DNA from: a virus
Length of the DNA: 64,000 nucleotides
IMG/VR virus record: IMGVR_UViG_3300046692_000069
Span: 1-64,000 of that record
Direction: 5' to 3' (one strand)
This document shows, in pieces, positions 20,531-28,611 of the stretch. Below the pieces are notes generated by a model that was not told where the DNA came from, did no database searches, and was given only the letters and a program-made list of their open reading frames with translations. A program made the translations under genes and the position numbers. Every line of letters begins with the position of its first letter. Position 1 is the first letter of the stretch.

Positions 20531-22501
20531 ATGGAAAACAGAATTGCGTTTTCCTTTCTTAGCGTTGATAAGGCCATTGATACAATCGGCAACGAACGTA
20601 TCATCAGCGGCATGGCAACGACCCCGACCCCTGATAGGGTTGGCGACATTGTTGAGCCGTTGGGCGTGATCTTCAAGAATCCTCTTCCGCTGCTTTTGTG
20701 GCATGATCATTCCGCCCCAGTCGGTACGGTCGTATTCGGTAAGCCTACAGAGAACGGTATTCCGTACACTGCTAAGCTTCCCGTAGTTCAGGAAGAAGGA
20801 AAATTAAAAGATCGCGTTGATGAGGCTTGGCAGAGCGTTAAGTTAGGTCTTGTACGGGCTGTATCGATTGGCTTCAGGCCGTTGAAATACAGCATCATCG
20901 ACGGCGGCGGTTTGCAGTTTACGTCAACCGAAGTTTTCGAGCTTTCGCTTGTAACCGTTCCGGCAAATGTTGAGGCGACGATTGACTTTGTTAAGTCTCT
21001 CGACAACGAAGCAAGAGCAAAGGCATCGGCCAAGAGCAAAACAAAGGCGGCGCCTGCCGTGGTCAATAAGACCGTAAAGGGTGGCGTTAGCATCATCAAT
21101 GTCAAAAAGGAGACAAGCTTGGATTTTCTCGAAACCATCAAGAATTTCAAGGACACCATCACCGCAAAGAACGCTCGTCTTGACGAACTGCTTGCCAAGT
21201 CCACCGAAGCAACGCTTTCCGTTGAAGAAGGCGAAGAGCACGACGGCCTGATTACGGAAATCGGCGAAATCGAAAAGCACATTGAGCGTCTCGAAGCCGG
21301 CGCCGCTCGCGCCAAGGCCGCTGCCATTCCCGTCAATGGCAATACCGCCAAGTCCGGCACTGAAGCCCGTCAGGGCAAGGTTGCTGCTACTGCCAAGGCT
21401 GGCCAGCTTGAAAAGGGCATCAGCTTTGCGCAATGGACCATCGCGATTGCAATGGGTAAGGGCAACATCAACGCTGCTCAGTCCATCGCCGCAAACCGCT
21501 TCCCGAACAACGAAGAGCTGAACGGCGCCATGAAGGCCGCTGTTTCGGCCGGCACCACGACCGACCCAACTTGGGCCGCTCCTCTGGTCGACACCTACCA
21601 GCGCTTTGCCGGTGACTTCGTTGAGTTCCTGCGTCCGGCCACCATCATCGGCAAGTTTGGTACGAACGGCATCCCGTCGCTCCGCGCCATTCCGTTCAAC
21701 GTCTCGATTGCTGGTCAGACCTCTGGCGGTTCCGCTCAGTGGGTTGGTGAAGGTCAGGCAAAGCCACTCACGAAGTTCGATTTCAATCTTACCAATCTCC
21801 GTTGGGCCAAGGTTGCGACGATTTCGGTTCTGACTGAAGAGCTGATCCGCTTCTCCAATCCGGCCGCTGAAGCGCTTGTTCGTGACTCGCTCCGTGATGC
21901 TATCGTGGCTCGCCTCGATATCGACTTTGTCGACCCCGCCAAGGCAGCCGTTACCGACGTGTCCCCGGCCTCGATCACCAACGGCGTTGTGCCGATTGCG
22001 TCTTCGGGTGTTGATGCCAATGCTGTCCGCGCAGACGTTAAGGCAATCTTCACGGCCTTCATCAATGCCGGCAAGTCGCCTACTCAGGGCGTCTGGATTA
22101 TGTCTGAAGTTACGGCCCTCTCGCTGTCGCTGATGCAGAATCCGCTTGGTCAGCCAGAGTTTGCCGGCGTCACCGTTACCGGTGGCACGTTCCACGGGCT
22201 CCCGGTCATTACGTCGCAGTACATCGGCAACGACATCGTTGTTCTGGCTGATGCGTCGGAAATCTACCTTGCCGACGACGGTCAGGTTGCGGTTGACGTT
22301 TCCCGTGAAGCCTCGCTTCAGATGGACTCGGCTCCGACCGGCAACTCCGGTACGCCGACCGCTGCGAACCTCGTTTCGCTGTGGCAGACCAACAGCGTGG
22401 CCATCCGTGCCGAGCGTTGGATCAACTGGCAGAAGCGCCGCGCATTCGCGGTTCAGGTTCTGTCCGGTGTCAACTGGGGCGCTGTCGCTATCGGCTCGTA
22501 A
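20531..22501 (+). CDS. Prohead protease-major capsid fusion (HK97 type)
   Basis: 656 residues. Residues 1-157 are a U35-type prohead protease (His58 in LLWHDH, Ser112 in VSIGF as likely catalytic residues). Residues 160-190 are a Lys/Ala linker, and about 197-290 a helical delta/scaffold part. About 300-656 is the HK97-fold major capsid protein. The protease would cut the scaffold part during maturation. A strong AAGGAG six bases before an in-frame TTG (codon 197, at 21119) suggests a second start giving capsid protein without protease. Codon use becomes more GC-rich and regular in the capsid part, as expected for an abundant product. Confidence 0.93.
   Translation: MENRIAFSFLSVDKAIDTIGNERIISGMATTPTPDRVGDIVEPLGVIFKNPLPLLLWHDHSAPVGTVVFGKPTENGIPYTAKLPVVQEEGKLKDRVDEAWQSVKLGLVRAVSIGFRPLKYSIIDGGGLQFTSTEVFELSLVTVPANVEATIDFVKSLDNEARAKASAKSKTKAAPAVVNKTVKGGVSIINVKKETSLDFLETIKNFKDTITAKNARLDELLAKSTEATLSVEEGEEHDGLITEIGEIEKHIERLEAGAARAKAAAIPVNGNTAKSGTEARQGKVAATAKAGQLEKGISFAQWTIAIAMGKGNINAAQSIAANRFPNNEELNGAMKAAVSAGTTTDPTWAAPLVDTYQRFAGDFVEFLRPATIIGKFGTNGIPSLRAIPFNVSIAGQTSGGSAQWVGEGQAKPLTKFDFNLTNLRWAKVATISVLTEELIRFSNPAAEALVRDSLRDAIVARLDIDFVDPAKAAVTDVSPASITNGVVPIASSGVDANAVRADVKAIFTAFINAGKSPTQGVWIMSEVTALSLSLMQNPLGQPEFAGVTVTGGTFHGLPVITSQYIGNDIVVLADASEIYLADDGQVAVDVSREASLQMDSAPTGNSGTPTAANLVSLWQTNSVAIRAERWINWQKRRAFAVQVLSGVNWGAVAIGS
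21107..21121 (+). promoter_or_regulatory. Internal ribosome site and TTG start inside the capsid fusion
   Basis: AAGGAG at 21107-21112, six bases, then TTG at 21119-21121 in frame with the fusion. Translation from here would yield a 460-residue protein beginning with the delta domain, the same layout as HK97 gp5. Confidence 0.55.
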
Positions 22502-22522
22502 TATCTAGCCGGTAAAGTCGCA

Positions 22523-22569
22523 TTGACTTAAAGGGCTGGGAGCTGTAATATGCTCTCAGCCCTTTTTTT
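22523..22569 (+). terminator. Strong terminator with an embedded promoter
   Basis: A 14-bp stem with one G-U pair (22530-22543 with 22552-22565) and an 8-base loop is followed by a T-run: an intrinsic terminator for the capsid gene. TTGACT (22523-22528), a 17-base spacer and TAATAT (22546-22551) form a near-consensus promoter whose -10 fills the loop. Confidence 0.85.
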
Positions 22570-22585
22570 ATTAACGGAGGTATGC

Positions 22586-24055
22586 TTGGCTAAGGTTATT
22601 ATTGACGGCGTTGAATACGCGCCCGTTTCCAGCGTGTCGGCGGCCAAGATTGGCATTGTGATAACTACGCATAATCGGCACGATGTACTTAAGCGTTCGC
22701 TAGAGCATCATCTCCAGCACCTTCCGACCGGCGCAGTTGTCTTCGTTGTTGACGACGGCTCCGCCGCTCCTGTGTCAGTTGACGACAGTCGAGTAACGGT
22801 CGTTCGCAACGAAAGGAGCATGGGAATCGTCTACTCTAAAAACAGGTCGTTGTCCCTACTCATGGATGCGGGATGCGATCACCTTTTTCTGTGGGATGAC
22901 GATGCGTACCCACTCACGAACGATTGGCATGTGCAATATGTCGAAAGCGGAGAGGCACATCTCGCCTATCAGTTCCTAGATCTAGCCGGCCCTAGAAAGC
23001 TAAAGGACATTGCCGTCATTCATCGCGATTCGAAGCATGTTGCCTATACGGGTCAGCGCGGAGTTATGCTCTATTACAAGCGCCACGCCATCGATAAAGT
23101 TGGTGGTTTTGATTCGATATACGGACGCGGGATGTATGAGCATTCCGATTTGGCGATGCGAATTTATCAGTCCGGCCTAAACTCTTGGGCTTTTGCTGAT
23201 GTCGTCGGCTCAAATGAGCTTATCCACTCGATGGATGAGCACGAAGAGGTGGAGCGTTCTGTTGCCATGGGTGATCGTCAAGCCCTTGTGGATCGAAACG
23301 TTAAGGTGCACAACGCGCGGCGGGATAATGGTTATTCAGGTTATGCTCCTTATGACGTGAAGCCCAACGTCGTATTGACGTCTTTTCTTACGTGTCATCC
23401 CGATCCGCAACGTGGCATCCGCATGGAAGCAAAGGCTTCGATGCTGTCGGAGTGGTCAAGCAGCATTAAGGGCGCCGCTGCCATTGTGTTGGCTGATGAG
23501 CTTGACGAAAATCCGCCCTACGCATCCAGAGTAAAGGTTGACTCTCTGGAGGGAAACGTATATTTCATTAGGTGGCTGCATGTGTACAATTGGCTCCGGA
23601 GCAATCCTAGCGTTGGCAAGGTGTTTGTCACCGATGGGACTGACGTTGTCATGCTTCGTGAGCCTTGGGAGCATATGACATCAGGTAGCCTATACGTCGG
23701 CTCAGAGGCCAAGACTCTCGATGACGCATGGATTACGTCTAATCACGCGGCATCGCATTTGAAGGCGTTCCTAGAGGCCAATAAGGGCAAGACAATGCTG
23801 AATGCCGGCATCGTTGGCGGCGACAGAGAAGATGTCATGGCGTTCGCGCACGATATCATCAAGGACTACTATTTCACCATATCGCGCCGGTTCTGGAAAA
23901 CGGAGCCGCAGGGCAATGAGGTTGGGGACATGGCGACGTTTAATTACGTGGCCTATACCAAGTGGGCCAATAAGATCATGACTGGTCCTCTAGTACATAC
24001 CGTGTTTAAGACTGAGGGCGTAGGCAAGGAATATGCTTGGTTTCGCCACAAGTAA
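22586..24055 (+). CDS. Two-domain glycosyltransferase (GT2 plus second GT-A-like domain)
   Basis: 489 residues, TTG start with ACGGAGGTATGC. Residues about 20-240 are a family-2 glycosyltransferase (IVITTHNRHDVLKRSLEH, then FVVDDGSAAP, then a LFLWDDDAYPL metal-binding DDD). Residues about 265-489 resemble a second nucleotide-sugar transferase fold (VFVTDGTDVVM and LNAGIVGGDRE). It sits between capsid and portal genes, right after a terminator-promoter module. It probably transfers sugars to a virion protein or to a surface molecule. Host lipopolysaccharide modification is the alternative. Confidence 0.82.
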   Translation: MAKVIIDGVEYAPVSSVSAAKIGIVITTHNRHDVLKRSLEHHLQHLPTGAVVFVVDDGSAAPVSVDDSRVTVVRNERSMGIVYSKNRSLSLLMDAGCDHLFLWDDDAYPLTNDWHVQYVESGEAHLAYQFLDLAGPRKLKDIAVIHRDSKHVAYTGQRGVMLYYKRHAIDKVGGFDSIYGRGMYEHSDLAMRIYQSGLNSWAFADVVGSNELIHSMDEHEEVERSVAMGDRQALVDRNVKVHNARRDNGYSGYAPYDVKPNVVLTSFLTCHPDPQRGIRMEAKASMLSEWSSSIKGAAAIVLADELDENPPYASRVKVDSLEGNVYFIRWLHVYNWLRSNPSVGKVFVTDGTDVVMLREPWEHMTSGSLYVGSEAKTLDDAWITSNHAASHLKAFLEANKGKTMLNAGIVGGDREDVMAFAHDIIKDYYFTISRRFWKTEPQGNEVGDMATFNYVAYTKWANKIMTGPLVHTVFKTEGVGKEYAWFRHK

Positions 24056-24067
24056 AAGGATGAAGAC

Positions 24068-24670
24068 ATGAATACATTATATGCAGTCGTCGCCCATCAT
24101 TCGCGCGAGAAACAAGCCCTAGAACTGTGTTGCGCTCTAGGCGCTGAGCTGTTTATGGACGGCGGCAACGGTGGCGCGCTGGCCAATCATCGGCGCGCTA
24201 TCCAGTGGGCCGCAAAGCAACGTGAGCGCGTTGTGATTCTTGAGGATGATGCGCAGCCGGTTATTGGTTTTAAGTTCAAGGTTGACGAATGGTTAGAATG
24301 CTATCCGCATAACCTTATCAGCTTTTATCTAGGAACTGGCCGCCCGCCCCAATTTCAACCGTTGATTAACGAATCGATATCGCTGGCTGACATAAGCGGC
24401 TCCAGCGTAATATATTTGCCGCAATTGTTGCACGGTGTTTGCTACTCCATCCCTCAAAGTTGGATAACTCACATCGCCGCGCAACTTCCAGAGCGTGGCG
24501 TTGCCGCTGATTACGCCATCGGCGACGCATGGCGCCGTGTTACTGGTGGCGTGGGCGTCGTTTATCCGATCAGGTCCCTTGTCGACCACGAAGACGGCCA
24601 AAGCGTGGAGCGACACCCTGATGGACAACCAAGAACAGAACGCCGCAAGGCTTGGCGGCTAGACAACTGA
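24068..24670 (+). CDS. Glycosyltransferase family 25-like protein
   Basis: 200 residues. The pattern ALANHRRAIQWAAKQRE followed by VVILEDDAQPV (about 58-69) is the acceptor-donor core of family 25 glycosyltransferases, known from lipooligosaccharide synthesis. The LEDDA acidic residues would bind metal and nucleotide-sugar. It lies 13 bases after the first glycosyltransferase, so the two probably act in one pathway, perhaps virion protein glycosylation. Target is inference. Confidence 0.78.
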   Translation: MNTLYAVVAHHSREKQALELCCALGAELFMDGGNGGALANHRRAIQWAAKQRERVVILEDDAQPVIGFKFKVDEWLECYPHNLISFYLGTGRPPQFQPLINESISLADISGSSVIYLPQLLHGVCYSIPQSWITHIAAQLPERGVAADYAIGDAWRRVTGGVGVVYPIRSLVDHEDGQSVERHPDGQPRTERRKAWRLDN

Positions 24671-24681
24671 AGGAGAAAAGT

Positions 24682-24984
24682 GTGCAGGTTTCAATTGAAT
24701 TCATAAAGGACTATGGTCACTACAAGGTTGGCGATATCCTCTCCATTCCGGATGGACAGGCAAAGGTTTTGCGGTTGCTGGGATATGCCATCCACAAAGA
24801 GCCGCAGAGGGCCGTAGAGGCTGTTTCCGTGGCCGAGCAACCGGTTGCCGCCAATGAGGCCCCAGAGCGCGACATTGAGGCTCTGCGGGCCGAATACTTG
24901 GCCATTACAGGCGAGCGCGTGCACCACAAGCTTGGTGCCGAGAAGATTGCATTGAAGATTGAGGAACTAAAGGCCGGTAACTAG
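24682..24984 (+). CDS. Hypothetical protein of the head gene cluster, 100 aa
   Basis: GTG 24682 follows AAGGAGAAAAGT. The first 40 residues (VSIEFIKDYGHYKVGDILSI and a following LRLLGYA) match a small beta unit seen in head-cluster proteins of siphophages. The C-terminal 40 residues are a helix-rich LRAEYLAITGERVHHKLG unit. A head or connector accessory role is possible. Function is unknown. Confidence 0.7.
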   Translation: MQVSIEFIKDYGHYKVGDILSIPDGQAKVLRLLGYAIHKEPQRAVEAVSVAEQPVAANEAPERDIEALRAEYLAITGERVHHKLGAEKIALKIEELKAGN

Positions 24985-25012
24985 TTGAGTCGCTTGCCGT
25001 CGAAGCTAGATA
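24985..25012 (+). promoter_or_regulatory. Possible promoter before the portal gene
   Basis: TTGAGT (24985-24990), 16-base spacer, TAGATA (25007-25012), directly upstream of a hairpin at the predicted start. Confidence 0.4.
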
Positions 25013-25014
25013 TC

Positions 25015-25049
25015 AGGCGCGGGGGTTCGTCTCTCGCGCCTTTCCTTTT
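25015..25049 (+). terminator. Terminator-like hairpin before portal gene
   Basis: A 7-bp perfect stem AGGCGCG/CGCGCCT with a 13-base loop and a TTTCCTTTT tail. It may attenuate transcription between glycosyltransferase and portal genes. Confidence 0.6.
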
Positions 25050-25062
25050 AGAGGAGCAAAAC

Positions 25063-26472
25063 ATGAGTGAAAGAAGCGGCTTTATTCGCCGCCTTAAGAG
25101 AATTACGTCTGGCTTGCTTTCCCCGCCTTCTTCGCGCGGTGGATGGCTTGGCCCCATACTGGAATCTTATCCCGGTGCGTGGCAGCAGAACGTTGAGATT
25201 TCCAACGACACACTAACGTCTGTTGGCGCTGTATTCGCGTGCGTTACGCTTATCGCTTCGGACATTTCAAAGCTTCGAATGAAGCTGACAAAATTCACGA
25301 ACGGCGCGTGGGTGGAGGCCACTAATACGGCCTACTCGCCAATGCTGAAGCGGCCAAATAAAAACCAGAATAGAATCCAATTCCTTGAGGCTTGGATTTT
25401 GTCGAAGTTGCTTCACGGCAATACCTATGTACTAAAGGTGCGGGATGCCACGGGTCACGTTCGCGGCCTAAAGGTTCTTGATCCGCGTCTAGTGCAGCCG
25501 CTGGTTTCGCCAGACGGAAGCGTGTTCTATAGCATCAACACGGACAATTTTAACGGCATTCAAGATCCGCCAGAAGCTATTCCGGCTAGCGAGATCATTC
25601 ATGATCGTTACAATTGCCTGTTCCATCCACTCGTTGGGATTTCGCCGCTCTATTCGGCTGGCCTAGCGGCTCGTCAGGCATGGCATATCCAGAATAGCCA
25701 AACCCTGTTGTTTGCCAACGGCGTTAAGGCCCCCGGCATCCTTACGGCTCCGGGCGCCATCAGCGACGAAATCGCTGAGCGACTCAAGACTGATTGGGAA
25801 GCCAAATATGCTGGCTCCAAGGGTATTGGCAAAGTCGCCGTGCTTGGCGATGGACTAGAATTCCAAGCGATGTCTACAAGCGCCGTCGATGCCGAGCTTA
25901 TCAAACAGCTTGATTGGACCGGTATTTCCATCTGTTCTGCCTTCCACGTCCCGCCATTTATGATTGGCATTGGTTCGGCCCCGCCGTATACCGACATGGC
26001 GTCGGTTAACCTTCAGTACTATTCGCAGGCTCTACAGCACCTCATTGAGGCCGTCGAGCTTTGTGTTGATGAAGGCGTTGGCTTGGCGGATGACATGGGT
26101 GTCGAGCTTGACACGAATGGCTTGCTTCGCATGGATGCCAAGACTCAGGCTGAAACGATCACAACTTACACCAAGTCCGGCATCATGAAGCTGAATGAGG
26201 CGCGTCGGAAGATTGATCTTCCTGATATGGATGGCGGCGATTCCGTTTACCTCCAGCAACAGAACTTCAGTCTTGAGGCGCTGAATAAGCGCGACAGCTC
26301 AGATGATCCGTTCAAGACTGGCGGCAGCTCGAAAACCACACAGCCGTCGTCGTCGCAGACTACGGACCCTCAAAAGTCTATCCGTAAGTCAATTGAGCGC
26401 AGCGAGGATGATGCGATTGAGTATCTGTCCATTCTCGTAAACAAGATGGAAGGATTCGAACTTGAATATTGA
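25063..26472 (+). CDS. Portal protein (HK97 family)
   Basis: 469 residues, ATG 25063 with GAGGAGCAAAAC. An in-frame TTG at 24985 would cross the terminator hairpin and is rejected. The pattern VGAVFACVTLIASDISKL, a LLHGNTYVLKV segment and WTGISICSAFHVPPFMIG are characteristic of the dodecameric HK97-type portal, the vertex through which DNA enters and leaves. The C-terminal 60 residues are Ser/Thr/Gln-rich and disordered. Its place after the capsid gene is unusual, since portal normally precedes protease and capsid. Confidence 0.93.
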   Translation: MSERSGFIRRLKRITSGLLSPPSSRGGWLGPILESYPGAWQQNVEISNDTLTSVGAVFACVTLIASDISKLRMKLTKFTNGAWVEATNTAYSPMLKRPNKNQNRIQFLEAWILSKLLHGNTYVLKVRDATGHVRGLKVLDPRLVQPLVSPDGSVFYSINTDNFNGIQDPPEAIPASEIIHDRYNCLFHPLVGISPLYSAGLAARQAWHIQNSQTLLFANGVKAPGILTAPGAISDEIAERLKTDWEAKYAGSKGIGKVAVLGDGLEFQAMSTSAVDAELIKQLDWTGISICSAFHVPPFMIGIGSAPPYTDMASVNLQYYSQALQHLIEAVELCVDEGVGLADDMGVELDTNGLLRMDAKTQAETITTYTKSGIMKLNEARRKIDLPDMDGGDSVYLQQQNFSLEALNKRDSSDDPFKTGGSSKTTQPSSSQTTDPQKSIRKSIERSEDDAIEYLSILVNKMEGFELEY

Positions 26473-27766
26473 AACCATTAAAAAGCTTGAAGATGTATTC
26501 TCCAAGCTGACAAATCACGTCAAGGCAGCGTTGCAGCCAATGGCGCAAGAGCTTCGTGATATGAAGGCGTCGATTGCAAGCGTCGTCAAGCATCAAGAAG
26601 ATTTCAAGGCTGAAATCAAGTCGTCTGACTCGATTTTTCGCGATGAGATCACGGCCATTGAATTGGTTGCTCATGATGCCACGGCGACAGCGAAAGACGC
26701 CAAGGAAACTGCAGAAGCAGCCGTCCAGCTTTGGCATGATCACGAATCCGGATGGAATAAAAAGTTCGATAGTGCCGTGCAGCATTATGCCGATACGTCC
26801 AGCGGCGTGATCAAGGATGTATTGCCTCATGAGCTTGGCCACGAAGTTAAGCTGATCGGTGGGAAGTCGTTTGTTATTAAGAACGGCGTCGATGGCAAAG
26901 ACGGGGAAAAAGGCGCGGATGGCATCAACGGAGATAACGGCGTCGATGGCAAAGATGGCAAAGATGGCGACAATGGCGTCGGAATCGTAGCTATTGACCT
27001 TGCTCAGGCCGATGACGACGTCACGATTGCGGGCCTTCTTTCGAATGGCGAGACATTCTCTTTGCCTTTCCGGATTAAGAGCGGTATTGACGGCGAAGAT
27101 GGCCGTGACGGTATCGACGGCATTCGCGGCATTGATGGGGTTAATGGCGTCGACGGATCCGATGGCAAAGACGGGCGGGATGGCATCGACGGCAAGGACG
27201 GACGCGATGGCGTGGATGGCAAGGATGGATCTGACGTTGTTGATGGCTTCATCGACAGAGACAACAATCTTGTCCTAACTTTCGCCAACGGCAAGGCAAA
27301 AACCCTTGGTGTGGTGGTAGGTCGCGGCGGCGAAAAAGGCAAAGATGGCCATAACGGCGCCGATGGCTTCGACGGCAAGGACGGCCGCGACGGCGCGGAC
27401 GGCAAGGATGGCTTTGGCCTTGATGATCTGAGCATGGAGCACGATGGCGAGCGCGGATTCTCATTCGTATTTCGCTCTGGCGATCTTGAGAGGCGCTTTG
27501 ATTTCCGCCTTCAGGTTCCTATCTATCGCGGTGTGTACGGCGCTGGTAAGGCGTACGAGTCTGGAGACATGGTTTCTCACTTCGGCGCCGTATACCACTT
27601 CAATGGTGGCGACAAGGCTCCGGGAATTGATACATCTTGGACGCTTGCGGTTGCCAATGGCCAACGCGGCAAGACTGGCGCCAAGGGTGATAATGGCAAA
27701 CCGGGTAACGACGGCCGCGACGGTCGCGACCTTACCAAAATTATGCCAGATGGGAGTAAGTATTAA
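26462..27766 (+). CDS. Collagen-like fibre protein with C-terminal carbohydrate-binding module
   Basis: 434 residues, TTG start with AAGGA overlapping the portal end by 11 bases. Residues 1-125 are helical and coiled-coil. About 140-175, 205-265 and 285-320 are Gly-X-Y collagen-like repeats rich in GKDG and GRDG, which form triple helices. About 355-395 (YRGVYGAGKAYESGDMV, later WTLAVANGQ) resembles a family 5/12 carbohydrate-binding module, and a last Gly-X-Y run ends the protein. It is probably a trimeric head or neck fibre that binds sugars. A tail-fibre role is possible, but the position beside the portal favours the head. Confidence 0.82.
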   Translation: MNIETIKKLEDVFSKLTNHVKAALQPMAQELRDMKASIASVVKHQEDFKAEIKSSDSIFRDEITAIELVAHDATATAKDAKETAEAAVQLWHDHESGWNKKFDSAVQHYADTSSGVIKDVLPHELGHEVKLIGGKSFVIKNGVDGKDGEKGADGINGDNGVDGKDGKDGDNGVGIVAIDLAQADDDVTIAGLLSNGETFSLPFRIKSGIDGEDGRDGIDGIRGIDGVNGVDGSDGKDGRDGIDGKDGRDGVDGKDGSDVVDGFIDRDNNLVLTFANGKAKTLGVVVGRGGEKGKDGHNGADGFDGKDGRDGADGKDGFGLDDLSMEHDGERGFSFVFRSGDLERRFDFRLQVPIYRGVYGAGKAYESGDMVSHFGAVYHFNGGDKAPGIDTSWTLAVANGQRGKTGAKGDNGKPGNDGRDGRDLTKIMPDGSKY

Positions 27767-28092
27767 TGGCTGCTGACCCTATTGATATCATCACGCTTGA
27801 GGAGGCGAAGCGCAGGCTTCGCATTCTTCATGACGACGAAGACGAATCGATACAGGATATGATTACAGACGCCAGCGCCGCCATTGTCGACTACATCAAG
27901 CTTGATGATGCGGCTATTGTGTTGCTGTCGCCCATTCAAAGCCGCTGCTTGCGGGCCGCATGCCAGAACATGGTGAAATGGCTCTATAATGACAAGGACA
28001 ATACAACATCGTATACCCGCGCGGCCCTTGGGTATCTTCCCGACTCGGTTACTATGACACTGCATCGAATCCGCAAGCCGTCGATGGCCTAG
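27766..28092 (+). CDS. Head-tail connector, gp6-like
   Basis: 108 residues, TAATG-coupled to the fibre gene. ITLEEAKRRLRILHDDEDE followed by a helical DMITDASAAIVDYI segment and a C-terminal helix is the standard pattern of HK97 gp6-type adaptors, which form a ring under the portal. Position and size agree. Confidence 0.86.
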   Translation: MAADPIDIITLEEAKRRLRILHDDEDESIQDMITDASAAIVDYIKLDDAAIVLLSPIQSRCLRAACQNMVKWLYNDKDNTTSYTRAALGYLPDSVTMTLHRIRKPSMA

Positions 28093-28277
28093 TGTGGGTT
28101 CGATTTGACAAGGGGTTCTCATGGATGCCAGCAAAGAACTTTTGCATAGACTTCCGTGAGGGCTCCATTCAGTTCGTAAAGCGTGATTGCTTTGCGGCTG
28201 CGAAGAGGGCGGGCGTAATAACCCGCCTAAAACGTAATCGATATGGAAATTTTACGGAGGTTGATGATGACGCCTAG
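28092..28277 (+). CDS. Small head-cluster protein, 61 aa
   Basis: A GTG start overlaps the upstream TAG. WVRFDKGFSWMPAKNFCIDF and basic AAKRAGVITRLKR are seen in many small proteins between connector genes of rhizobial siphophages. It is possibly an assembly accessory. The ribosome site is weak, so coupling is likely. Confidence 0.68.
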   Translation: MWVRFDKGFSWMPAKNFCIDFREGSIQFVKRDCFAAAKRAGVITRLKRNRYGNFTEVDDDA

Positions 28278-28611
28278 CGGTAGATTTTTGCTGAAGTTTC
28301 AGCAGCGTGCGGAAGACGATGACGGCTTTGGCAATGTCATGCGCGGCGGAGATTTCGAGGATGTCTTCACGTCTTACGCCACTGTAACGCCTTTGCGGCC
28401 CGGAAGTGAGGCAGTTATCAATGCTTCGCTTACTGGCATTCAGCCATTGACCGTTAGCATCCCATCGCACTCAAAAGCGCGCATGGTCGACAACGCTTGG
28501 CGGGCAATCAACGTTCGTACTGGCGTTATCTACAATATCGCATCGGCAGTTGACTCCAACGGCGCTAACGCGACAATTGATATCACGATGACATCAGGGA
28601 CATCTCCATAA
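28267..28611 (+). CDS. Head closure / head-tail joining protein
   Basis: 114 residues. ATG 28267 lies six bases from GGAGG, while the ATG one codon earlier is too close. RFLLKFQQRAEDDDGFGNV and later ARMVDNAWRAINVRTGVIYNI match the SPP1 gp16-like head-tail joining family, which closes the connector after packaging. Confidence 0.82.
   Translation: MTPSGRFLLKFQQRAEDDDGFGNVMRGGDFEDVFTSYATVTPLRPGSEAVINASLTGIQPLTVSIPSHSKARMVDNAWRAINVRTGVIYNIASAVDSNGANATIDITMTSGTSP

Noticed and set aside
20924-22195. A 423-codon open frame on the - strand under the capsid gene
   Set aside because: It mirrors the strong codon bias of the capsid coding strand, has no ribosome site or promoter, and its product is low in recognisable structure.
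27004-27435. A 143-codon - strand frame of Ser/Pro repeats
   Set aside because: It is the antisense of the collagen-like Gly-X-Y repeats, without start signals.
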